From assembly GCA_022599915.1 (NCBI GenBank), contig JAHZLH010000048.1, positions 30,929 through 94,928 of the forward strand: DNA of 64,000 nucleotides. Direction: 5' to 3'. Below the pieces are notes generated by a model, which was given only the letters and a program-made list of their open reading frames with translations, did not search any database and had not been told where the DNA came from. Positions within the stretch are counted from its first letter, which is position 1. Each line of letters begins with the position of its first letter. Position numbers and translations under genes: made by a program. This document shows positions 44,195 to 52,819 of the stretch, in pieces. The stretch is from Actinomycetes bacterium (GTDB lineage Bacteria; Actinomycetota; Actinomycetes; S36-B12; GCA-2699445).

Positions 44195-44884
44195 TTAACC
44201 AGTCGGACTCGTCGAACTCGTCGGGCTAGCCGACGAGGTATCGCAGTAGTCCAAGATCGGGCCTAGACCAGCGTCAGCTGTGCCACAGACCTCATCGGGG
44301 GACACTCGCTCCCACTGGCTTCCCTTGGATTTGGCGAAGAATGGGTACTCCACGCCGCCACTGTCGCGTGCCGTGCCACCGGCCCAACGCTCACCGTCGC
44401 CAAGATCCTCACACTGGTACGCGACGACGCTCTCATCCGCGTCAAGTGCGGCCCCCAATGCGGTCGCGTTGCAACGTGGTTTGCCAGCAGGGGACTTGGT
44501 GGGGGTGGGTGTCGTGGTGGGAGATGCCGTGGGTGTCGTGCAAACGGTGTCACCCGCAGCCGCTGCCCGCTTCAACTCAGATTCCGTTTGCGGACCAAGT
44601 TCGCCATCTACCTCGATACCCGCTGCTTCCTGGAATCGAACGATCGCTGCATCCGATTGCGGCCCGAGGATTCCGTCGACTGGGCCGGCCATACAACCGA
44701 CCGCGTCGAGTTCTTCCTGGATCTCCTTGTTGAACTCAGCTGTTGAGTTGCCACCAGCTGCCGTAGGGCTACTGGTTGGGCTGGGACTCGCCGACTGATC
44801 TGAATCACTGTCACTGGAACTGCAGGCAGAAACTCCCACGATAAGAATCGCGGAGAACGCCACAACTGCGCCTTTACGCCACAT
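44195..44884 (-). CDS. Lipoprotein with peptidoglycan-binding-like domain
   Basis: This 229-residue protein follows a strong AGGAGG site. It has a lipobox V-S-A-C and a Ser/Asp/Thr-Pro spacer. A PG_binding_1-like domain follows (about residues 50-105): I-Q-E-E-L-D-A-V-G-C, V-D-G-I-L-G-P-Q-S-D-A-A-I-V-R-F-Q and V-D-G-E-L-G-P-Q-T. After a second Thr/Pro linker comes a Cys-containing C-terminal module with no name known to me. It is anchored outside the membrane and likely touches peptidoglycan. Confidence 0.85.
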   Translation of the reverse strand: MWRKGAVVAFSAILIVGVSACSSSDSDSDQSASPSPTSSPTAAGGNSTAEFNKEIQEELDAVGCMAGPVDGILGPQSDAAIVRFQEAAGIEVDGELGPQTESELKRAAAAGDTVCTTPTASPTTTPTPTKSPAGKPRCNATALGAALDADESVVAYQCEDLGDGERWAGGTARDSGGVEYPFFAKSKGSQWERVSPDEVCGTADAGLGPILDYCDTSSASPTSSTSPTG

Positions 44885-44975
44885 TGAACCTCCTAGGTTG
44901 CAGACTGTCTATCACAGCGGTTTGCCGGGAAAACCAGCGGCATTCACCGCAGCATTACCCGTTAAGGAGTAGCAG

Positions 44976-45947
44976 ATGCGAGTTGCGCAGATTCATGAAC
45001 TCACCGGTCCCGGCGGGCTGCGAATGGCTGACGTCGACCAACCACAGCCGAGTTCAGACCAAGTACTGATCGACGTGGCAGCCGCTGGCGTTGCTTTTCC
45101 GGATCTACTGCTGAGCCGGGGGCTATACCAACTCAAGCCGCCGCCGCCGTTCGTGCCCGGTTCCGAGGTGGCGGGAACCGTCGTGTCGGCCCCTGATAAC
45201 AGCGGGTTTGCACCCGGCGATCGGGTCGCAGCACTCACCCTGCTCAACGGTTTCGCTGAACGAGCCGTCGCACCCCTATCGGCGGTGTACCGACTGCCCG
45301 ACGATGTCTCCTTCGCTGAGGGTGCGGCATTGCCGATGAACTATCTCACCGTGCAGTTTGCCTTTGATCGACGAGCCGCCCTCCGCCCAGGCGAACAGGT
45401 GCTCGTGCACGGTGCCGCCGGCGGTATCGGGACTGCCGCCCTGCAGTTCCTGAAGTGGCGAGGTGCCCGTTCCATCGCGGTGGTGTCCACCGAAGAAAAG
45501 GTAGCCGTGGCGACCGCTGCCGGCGCTGACCAGGTCGTGTTGGCGGACGGGTTCCGGGATGCCGTACGTGATCTCACCGACGGTAGAGGTGTCGATGCGG
45601 TACTCGATCCGGTCGGTGGCGATCGCTTCACTGACTCGCTACGTTGCCTTGCGCCGGAAGGTCGCCTGCTCGTCATTGGTTTCACCGCGGGGGAGATTCC
45701 CACGGTCAAGATCAACCGACTGCTGCTAAACAACATCGCGGTAGTAGGGGTCTCCTGGGGAACCTTTGCACTTGCGACTCCCGGATATCTGACAGAGCAG
45801 TGGGAGGCACTCGCGCCGGGTATCGAATCAGGTGCCTTGCGCCCACCGGTAGCCGCCGAACTGCCGATGAGCCGCGGGGGCGATGCGTTGCGCATGTTGG
45901 CGGAACGTCAGGTACAGGGAAAGATCGTCCTTTTGCCGGCCAACTAG
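44976..45947 (+). CDS. NADPH:quinone oxidoreductase, zinc-free MDR family
   Basis: This 323-residue enzyme lacks the structural and catalytic zinc ligands of alcohol dehydrogenases. It has F-V-P-G-S-E-V-A-G-T-V, the V-H-G-A-A-G-G-I-G-T-A-A nucleotide loop, and D-A-V-L-D-P-V-G-G-D, as in QOR/zeta-crystallin proteins. It reduces quinones or enones with NADPH; the actual substrate is unknown. ATG at 44976 with AAGGAG a few bases upstream. Confidence 0.92.
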   Translation: MRVAQIHELTGPGGLRMADVDQPQPSSDQVLIDVAAAGVAFPDLLLSRGLYQLKPPPPFVPGSEVAGTVVSAPDNSGFAPGDRVAALTLLNGFAERAVAPLSAVYRLPDDVSFAEGAALPMNYLTVQFAFDRRAALRPGEQVLVHGAAGGIGTAALQFLKWRGARSIAVVSTEEKVAVATAAGADQVVLADGFRDAVRDLTDGRGVDAVLDPVGGDRFTDSLRCLAPEGRLLVIGFTAGEIPTVKINRLLLNNIAVVGVSWGTFALATPGYLTEQWEALAPGIESGALRPPVAAELPMSRGGDALRMLAERQVQGKIVLLPAN

Positions 45948-46019
45948 CCGCTGATATCCGAATTTCACCAATTGGGAAGAAAGCCCAAACGATCTTCACC
46001 CAAGACCTACTGTTGACCC

Positions 46020-47258
<1,239 letters not shown>

Positions 47259-47311
47259 CTGTTACTACACCGCAACGCTGCCATGGCTACTAGCCGACCA
47301 CATTACTTTCG

Positions 47312-47860
47312 CTACGCCCGCCAACTAACGTTGCCAGCGAGGTCGTCGACGGTGATCTCCATCGGTTGATCGACCAGTTCCGTTCCATTACTGCCGACGC
47401 CACTGAAGGAACACTCAAAAGTCGCTCCCGGAGGTGCGACGAGCACGCCGTCTTGGGAGCCCGGCGGGTTGCAGGTCACCTGCCACTGTCCACCTAACTG
47501 ATCAGAAAGTTGCGGCGCTACTTGTTCATCGATCTTGGACATCAGCAACACTGCTTGTTCTGGCTCCGAGTCGACATTGCCCTCATCATCTGTTTGGGTG
47601 ATGTCGAAGGTCAGACTCTGACCGGCGACGGTAGCGTCGCAGGTGAAACTGGTTTCAGCGGCCATCGGTATATCGCTAGGGCATTGCACGCTAAGGGGAA
47701 TGCCGGGCAGAGCTGCTTCGATGTCTGCAGTGAGTTCATTCTCGAGTTTGCTGGTGTTCAGGTCACCTGAGCCACCGACTTGCACCGAGCATCCGACCAT
47801 TAGAACTGACACGACTACCGCAGCGGCCGTCGAAACGAGTCGCCGATGACGCTTTCGCAT
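47312..47860 (-). CDS. DUF4333-type lipoprotein
   Basis: This 182-residue protein has a basic signal and a lipobox (M-V-G-C). Two related halves follow, each with a Cys pair: V-Q-C-P-S-D-I-P ... F-T-C-D-A-T-V, and V-T-C-N-P-P ... F-E-C-S-F. This is the DUF4333 pattern of mycobacterial and related lipoproteins, in which the cysteines probably form disulfides. It is extracytoplasmic, with unknown role. ATG at 47860. Confidence 0.78.
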   Translation of the reverse strand: MRKRHRRLVSTAAAVVVSVLMVGCSVQVGGSGDLNTSKLENELTADIEAALPGIPLSVQCPSDIPMAAETSFTCDATVAGQSLTFDITQTDDEGNVDSEPEQAVLLMSKIDEQVAPQLSDQLGGQWQVTCNPPGSQDGVLVAPPGATFECSFSGVGSNGTELVDQPMEITVDDLAGNVSWRA

Positions 47861-47896
47861 GTCGACACGCTACTCTTCTCACCAGCCGCAAGGAAC

Positions 47897-47923
47897 GGCA
47901 CGAGACCTCGCACCTCTCGTGCC
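47897..47923 (-). terminator. Hairpin downstream of M23 peptidase gene
   Basis: GGCACGAG (47897-47904) and CTCGTGCC (47916-47923) form an 8-bp stem with an 11-base loop, 14 bp beyond the peptidase stop on the minus strand. TTCCTT follows on that strand. A likely intrinsic terminator. Confidence 0.6.
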
Positions 47924-47937
47924 TCGACTCAAATCGC

Positions 47938-48660
47938 CTAGTTTCGACCCTGTGTGCTTAGCTCGGGGACCGAGGTCTTCATCCACACCATCGGGTCAAT
48001 GAGTTTGCCGTCCTTGCGGTGCACACCGATATGAAGATGCGGCCCAGTCGAGTTGCCGGTGGAACCCACCAAGCCAATGACGTCACCGGCGGCGACCTTT
48101 TGACCCTGCTTCACATCAATCTGATTCAGGTGCCCGTACAACACTTGATGTCCAGTCTCGGTCTTGATAGTCACTGCTTTACCGGCAGCCCCCTGCCAGG
48201 CAGCGACAATAACTCGACCGTCAGAAGCACTGCGCACGGGAGTATTTGCAGGTGCTCCCAGATCCAAACCACTGTGCACCCCACCGGTGTGCGGTCCACC
48301 AACGCGACCGAACAGTGGCCCAACCCGGAACTTCTTGAGTGGCACCGCGAGGCCACTCTTAAGCCTGCCGAAGGGGAATCGGGCAGAAATGCGCTTAGCG
48401 CGTTGCTTCGCCAAGTGGTTTTGCTGGTTGGTGAAGGTCCGCTCACCTGGCTTCAACTCCGGAGATTCCGCAGCAGTATTGTCAGCACCGACCCGCTGGG
48501 TTTGCCCCTCCACCACGCTGGCCGGACGATCAATGTCCTCGGGTGTTATTCCCTCAGCATCAGCCCCACCCGCGTTCGGTGGCACCAAGACAAGTGCTCC
48601 GCCAACCACAGCGGAACTCAACAGGACGTACCCCATTGACTCCGAATGAATCCTCGACAT
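47938..48660 (-). CDS. Secreted M23-family peptidase (LytM domain)
   Basis: A 240-residue protein with an N-terminal membrane segment and a spacer of about 90 residues. The LytM/peptidase M23 domain follows with zinc ligands H-S-G-L-D-L-G and the H-L-H near the end (P-H-L-H-I-G-V-H), plus G-H-L-N-Q. It is predicted to cleave peptidoglycan cross-bridges, or to be a wall-remodelling factor. A strong AGGAAGAGG site precedes the ATG at 48660. It stands alone, with a terminator-like hairpin downstream. Confidence 0.92.
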   Translation of the reverse strand: MSRIHSESMGYVLLSSAVVGGALVLVPPNAGGADAEGITPEDIDRPASVVEGQTQRVGADNTAAESPELKPGERTFTNQQNHLAKQRAKRISARFPFGRLKSGLAVPLKKFRVGPLFGRVGGPHTGGVHSGLDLGAPANTPVRSASDGRVIVAAWQGAAGKAVTIKTETGHQVLYGHLNQIDVKQGQKVAAGDVIGLVGSTGNSTGPHLHIGVHRKDGKLIDPMVWMKTSVPELSTQGRN

Positions 48661-48699
48661 CTGACCACCTCTTCCTGGCTAGGAGGTAGTGATGCCCAC

Positions 48700-48900
48700 T
48701 AGACATGTGGATCATGCAGTCACCAAGTGTGATCTTGACCACGGAATGCAGTATTTCCCCCGGTGGCCGGCCTTTGCCGACCACAAGTTCCCACCAATAT
48801 CGCGGCGTGGTGTCAACAGGTGTCTGACCCGCTCTGGCACGCTCAGAGATGTCGCGGAGCGCTCCCGGACTCTCCCCCGGGCGCTCCGCGGTTTGTTTTC
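48700..48900 (+). ncRNA. Possible small RNA ending in an orphan terminator
   Basis: No coding gene ends here on the plus strand, yet a strong intrinsic terminator sits at 48853-48900. About 90 bp upstream a CCAC/GTGG hairpin around 48739-48764 has a C5 run in its loop, and the terminator loop has another C5 run. Two hairpins with C-rich loops, the second a terminator, recall actinobacterial 6C RNAs. The spacing looks too long for that family and the C-runs too short. Boundaries are guesses. Confidence 0.3.
48853..48900 (+). terminator. Strong orphan intrinsic terminator
   Basis: CGCGGAGCGC (48853-48862) pairs perfectly with GCGCTCCGCG (48881-48890) and is followed at once by GTTTGTTTTC. The loop is C-rich. 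It is oriented for plus-strand transcription, but the nearest upstream plus-strand gene ends at 47258. Confidence 0.75.
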
Positions 48901-48950
48901 TTGCGCCGTTTCGACTTGCCGGGGACACCTGAGCACCGCACTCTAGTCAC

Positions 48951-49433
48951 GTGGCAGCAACTGACGTAACCATTACCGTCCCCATCGATGCTCCTGCGGC
49001 TACCGTCTTCGACGCTATGACCGACTGGGCTCGGCAGTCGTCGTGGATGCTGGCCACTACGGTCAGACCAGTGGGCCCACAGCGAAAAGCCGTGGGAGAT
49101 CGGCTGGAAGCGTTCACCGGAGTGAAAACCCCTCTCGGCGGCTTGGGTTTCCTCGACACCATGGTGGTCGCCGACTGGGTACCTGGTCGCTCCGTCACAG
49201 TGGTTCACACCGGCCGGGTAGTCCAGGGAAGCGGCACTTTCGCGGTCACGCCGCGCAGCAAGGAATCTTGCGAACTGGCTTGGACCGAGAACTTGCGGAT
49301 TCCAGGAGGGCCAGCCGGACGCTTGCTCTGGCTACTGGTCAGCCCCTTCAGCCATTGGGCAGTTCGCTACTCACTGCAGAAGTTCGCCCGCCAGGTCGAA
49401 AGCGGAAGCACTGACTCCGCGACCAAAGTCTGA
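48951..49433 (+). CDS. SRPBCC (polyketide cyclase/START-like) protein
   Basis: This 160-residue protein has the SRPBCC helix-grip pattern: V-T-I-T-V-P-I-D-A-P-A-A-T-V-F-D-A-M-T-D at the start, central beta strands, and a long C-terminal helix. The start is a GTG; no Shine-Dalgarno is seen. Its TGA shares one base with the ATG of the next SRPBCC gene. Such proteins bind hydrophobic ligands; the ligand is unknown. Confidence 0.82.
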   Translation: MAATDVTITVPIDAPAATVFDAMTDWARQSSWMLATTVRPVGPQRKAVGDRLEAFTGVKTPLGGLGFLDTMVVADWVPGRSVTVVHTGRVVQGSGTFAVTPRSKESCELAWTENLRIPGGPAGRLLWLLVSPFSHWAVRYSLQKFARQVESGSTDSATKV

Positions 49434-49894
49434 TGGCCCGCTACGTGGCGCGGGTGCCGTCCGGCGCCGCCCCCGAACGGGTCTACAACTATCTGGCGAA
49501 CTTCACCACCATCGCCGAGTGGGATCCGGGCGTCACTTCCGCTGAGTTGCTCAGCGGACCACCAGCCACCGAAGGTGCTGTGTACCGGGTCGTAGCAGCC
49601 TTTGGCCCGCGCAAGATTCCACTCGACTATCGGGTGCTATTCGCTGAACCACCCCATCCACGGCAACCCGGCCGCATCCTGCTGGAAGCCACCACTTCCG
49701 AGTTCAGTAGTCGCGACATCATCGAAGTATCAGCTGCCGACACTGGTTGCGTCGCTGTCTACGACGCCACCTTGGAACTTGCTGGACTCCGCCAAGTCGC
49801 CGATCCCTTCATGCAACTCGCCTTCAACATCGTCGGGCGGCGGGCGGAGAACGGCTTGATCACCGCACTGGCGGACCCAACTCGGTTCGCATGA
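49433..49894 (+). CDS. Second SRPBCC-family protein
   Basis: A 153-residue protein with the pattern V-P-S-G-A-A-P-E-R-V-Y-N-Y-L-A-N-F, W-D-P-G-V-T-S-A-E, and a C-terminal amphipathic helix, as in SRPBCC proteins. It overlaps the preceding gene by one base and the following SDR gene by four (ATGA). It is only weakly similar to its neighbour, so they form a diverged pair. It may bind and present the substrate of the SDR; that is inference. Confidence 0.82.
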   Translation: MARYVARVPSGAAPERVYNYLANFTTIAEWDPGVTSAELLSGPPATEGAVYRVVAAFGPRKIPLDYRVLFAEPPHPRQPGRILLEATTSEFSSRDIIEVSAADTGCVAVYDATLELAGLRQVADPFMQLAFNIVGRRAENGLITALADPTRFA

Positions 49895-50877
49895 AAGGAC
49901 CCGCTGACCTCACCGATGCCCTGCTCGAAACGGGCATCGTCGGCAGTTTCACCCGGATTGGCTACGAGGCGAGGCGGCGGCTATACGACTGGCCATCGCT
50001 TGCTGACATCGCGCGGCAACAGCACTTCGCTGGCAGCCGCGTGGTCTTGACCGGGGCGACCTCGGGACTCGGTGCGTCGGCCGCGCGGACCCTGGCCCGC
50101 CTCGGCGCAGAACTTCACATTGTGGGTCGAAACCCGGTGCGGACTCATGCTGCTGCCGAGGACATCTCCCAATCCGCAGGTGGCTCACCGGTCACAGCCC
50201 ACATCGCTGATCTCACTGATCTTTGTGCAGTCAACGATTTGTGCGACCAACTTGAGCCTCTGGGGCAGATCGACGTGCTCATCCACAACGCTGGTGCCTT
50301 GGTCCACTCCTACGGAACTGCCAGCGGCCACGAGCAGACCTACACCGCCCAGGTGCTCGCTCCCCAGCTGATGACTGAACGCCTGCTACCGCAACTAGCA
50401 TCGGGGGGCCGCGTCATTGTGATGTCCTCGGGTGGCATGTATTCCGAGCCGTTGCGGCCCACCCAAATGGAATACCCAGAAGCAACCTTCGATGGCGTGA
50501 AGGCCTACGCGCGGGCCAAGCGGGCGCAGGTGGAACTCGTCGCTGAATGGGCGACTGTGTGGCAAGACCGAGAGATCAGTTTCCACGCGATGCATCCCGG
50601 CTGGGTGGACACTCCCGGAGTGCGCACTGCGCTGCCGGGTTTCTACCGCATGACCCGATTGGTACTCCGCAACGGTGATGAGGGCGCTGACACTCTCATC
50701 TGGCTCGCAGTCAGTCCACCCGCCGAGCTAGGTAGTGGTGGTTTTTGGTTGGACCGCAACAGGCGAAAAACCCGACGGGTGCCGGTCGCCAGCACAACGG
50801 CTGATGACCGCACGGAACTGTTCCAGTTCGTCCAGCATCAAGTCCGGTTGGCCATCGCAGACTGCTCGGCCTCGTAG
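49891..50877 (+). CDS. Short-chain dehydrogenase (DHRS12-like)
   Basis: This 328-residue protein has a N-terminal extension of about 45 residues, then L-T-G-A-T-S-G-L-G, H-N-A-G-A-L and M-S-S-G-G-M-Y near the catalytic Ser. The active-site Y-A-R-A-K (Y-x-x-x-K) and H-P-G-W-V-D-T-P-G complete the set. The order resembles DHRS12-type SDRs. It is the third gene of the overlapping SRPBCC-SRPBCC-SDR unit. Its last 40 bp overlap the converging hydrolase gene. The substrate is unknown. Confidence 0.87.
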   Translation: MKGPADLTDALLETGIVGSFTRIGYEARRRLYDWPSLADIARQQHFAGSRVVLTGATSGLGASAARTLARLGAELHIVGRNPVRTHAAAEDISQSAGGSPVTAHIADLTDLCAVNDLCDQLEPLGQIDVLIHNAGALVHSYGTASGHEQTYTAQVLAPQLMTERLLPQLASGGRVIVMSSGGMYSEPLRPTQMEYPEATFDGVKAYARAKRAQVELVAEWATVWQDREISFHAMHPGWVDTPGVRTALPGFYRMTRLVLRNGDEGADTLIWLAVSPPAELGSGGFWLDRNRRKTRRVPVASTTADDRTELFQFVQHQVRLAIADCSAS

Positions 50878-51698
50878 GACCAGAAGTCCAACAGACCTGA
50901 TACCACCAAATCTGGGGCGGTTTCTGGGATCCAGTGGCCCACGTCTTTGAGCACGACAAAAGTGTAGTCGGCGTCTACGAAATCGGCGCTAGCCATGGCC
51001 GCCGCTCTACCGAGTGCCGGATCCCGATCCCCCCACATATACAGGGTGGGCACTTCAATCCGACCAGCCTTGACGGTTGGCTTGATCAACTCCCGCGGCA
51101 TAGCTCGGTACCAGTTCAGCGCTGCAGTCAACGCTCCCGGTGCTCGCATACGTTCGGTGTAGTGCTGGGCCTGGTGCTTGGGCAGACCCCGCATCAACGC
51201 CGCCCACAATGGGCCTCCCGGGTGCAACAGCTGCTCTGTCGCCCAGCGCAGTTGGAACAACCCCATGTACCACGAGTTGAGTAACTGGGTGCTGCGCAAG
51301 GCAACGGTTCGAAAGGCCGCCGGGTGAGGAGTCGACAATGACGTCAGCGTGCGGGCCCGTTCCGGGTGCGACCCAGCCAGATTCCATGCAACCGCGCCGC
51401 CCCAGTCATGCCCGACAATGTGAGCACTACCGATGCCGGCAGCGTCCATCACCGCCAAGACGTCCTCAACCAAGGCAGCTGACGTGTAGTTACCAGCACC
51501 CCGCGGGCGAGCGTCGGGTGAATATCCTCGCTGGTTCAACGCCAAGGTGCGAAAACCGGCTTCCTGTAGCGGACCCACGATTGCGTCCCAGCAGGTGGCA
51601 TCCTGCGGGAAGCCGTGCAACAGCACCACTGGGTAGCCGTCCTCGGGCCCCTCGTCCTTGACCTCGAAGACCAATCGGTCGTGGGAGAAAGATCGCAT
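50838..51698 (-). CDS. Alpha/beta hydrolase (epoxide-hydrolase-like)
   Basis: A 286-residue protein with the oxyanion H-G-F-P segment and the nucleophile elbow G-H-D-W-G-G, in which Asp replaces Ser. An Asp nucleophile is typical of epoxide hydrolases and haloalkane dehalogenases. Y-M-W-G-D-R-D carries the acid and D-V-G-H-W-I-P the catalytic His. The cap region has Tyr residues that could activate an epoxide. Its 3' end overlaps the SDR gene by 40 bp, tail to tail. Substrate unknown. Confidence 0.88.
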   Translation of the reverse strand: MRSFSHDRLVFEVKDEGPEDGYPVVLLHGFPQDATCWDAIVGPLQEAGFRTLALNQRGYSPDARPRGAGNYTSAALVEDVLAVMDAAGIGSAHIVGHDWGGAVAWNLAGSHPERARTLTSLSTPHPAAFRTVALRSTQLLNSWYMGLFQLRWATEQLLHPGGPLWAALMRGLPKHQAQHYTERMRAPGALTAALNWYRAMPRELIKPTVKAGRIEVPTLYMWGDRDPALGRAAAMASADFVDADYTFVVLKDVGHWIPETAPDLVVSGLLDFWSYEAEQSAMANRT

Positions 51699-51707
51699 GA
51701 GAACACC

Positions 51708-52691
51708 CTAGGGCGCCACGGTCGGGGTGCTGACCACCCGGTGCCCCCAACGAGCTGCCAAGGTGCCGTCAACGAGAAGTTGCAGGAAATGCCAGAGCAC
51801 GGCGACCACGACGGCATCAGCAGCATAAGGCTGCAGTTCCGGCACCAGCGCCGCCACAGCCGCGATGACGGTCAGGGCGAGCGGCAGGGTCTTTTGCGCG
51901 GTGACGAGGAACGCGGGAATCGCGCGCTCGGCGGGTAGGCCAGCGCTGGCGATACGGGCGAGGAGCAACATCACCGCGTGCCCCCCGATGACCAGCATGG
52001 CGGCGAGTAACAGTTGCTGACCTGGGGTGCTGTGCACCGTTTCCGCCGATTCCGACACCGTGACCCAGGCCAGCACAATCACCCCGAGCGACGGGATTAA
52101 CCGCCAGAACCGGTTGACCCGCCAGCCCAAGACTCGGGCCAGCAAGTTACCCACTGCCAGTGGCACTAGTACTAACAGCACTAGTCGCAGCAAGAGCGGA
52201 CCCGCTGGAACGATGACTTCTGCACTGAGCAGCAACGAAACCGCCAGCGGAGCGGTGATTGAGCCAGCAAACACACATACCACCGTCAACGCGGTGCCCC
52301 AGGCCTGATCGCCACCAGCTACCTGAGTCAAGACAGCCGCTGAACTGAGCGTTGTTGGCACCGAAATCATGACTGCGAGGCCAAAAACCAGGCCCGTCGG
52401 CAGCGTCACCACCGTTAGCAGCAAACCCGCCAGAGTGGGAGCCAAGACCAGATTCAGGACACACACGATCACCGCTACCCGAGCCAGACCGGTCAGGTGC
52501 AGTGTGGCGCCGTGAATGGCAATTCCGCTGATTAGGAAGATGACGATCACGCTCATACTGGTCACGTCCAGCGGACCGAGCGACACGGCCGCCAGTGTCG
52601 CACCCGGATCGGGAATGGTCAGACCCGCCAGTAGCGCCAATAGGACGCCCACTGGTAACAACCACTGACTCAGTCGGTCGTAACCGCTCAC
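51708..52691 (-). CDS. Bile acid:sodium symporter (BASS)-family transporter
   Basis: This 327-residue protein has about 9-10 TM helices and few long loops. It resembles the bacterial SBF-like/SLC10A7-like branch: P-T-T-L-S-S-A-A-V-L-T in the fourth helix region, and V-T-A-Q-K-T-L-P-L-A-L near the discontinuous helix. It probably couples Na+ to the uptake of an organic anion. The start is a GTG. It is 10 bp upstream of the hydrolase gene on the same strand, likely one transcript. Confidence 0.85.
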   Translation of the reverse strand: MSGYDRLSQWLLPVGVLLALLAGLTIPDPGATLAAVSLGPLDVTSMSVIVIFLISGIAIHGATLHLTGLARVAVIVCVLNLVLAPTLAGLLLTVVTLPTGLVFGLAVMISVPTTLSSAAVLTQVAGGDQAWGTALTVVCVFAGSITAPLAVSLLLSAEVIVPAGPLLLRLVLLVLVPLAVGNLLARVLGWRVNRFWRLIPSLGVIVLAWVTVSESAETVHSTPGQQLLLAAMLVIGGHAVMLLLARIASAGLPAERAIPAFLVTAQKTLPLALTVIAAVAALVPELQPYAADAVVVAVLWHFLQLLVDGTLAARWGHRVVSTPTVAP

Positions 52692-52819
52692 GCCGAATCA
52701 CCTGAGCGGTGGGAAGCCGACCCGCAAAGTATCGCCACGATCCCTCTCTTCCTCCGCAACTCAACGGCGGCGCTGCGAACCGCCGGCTCAGCGAAATCGC
52801 TGTGGTGCACAATGATGCT

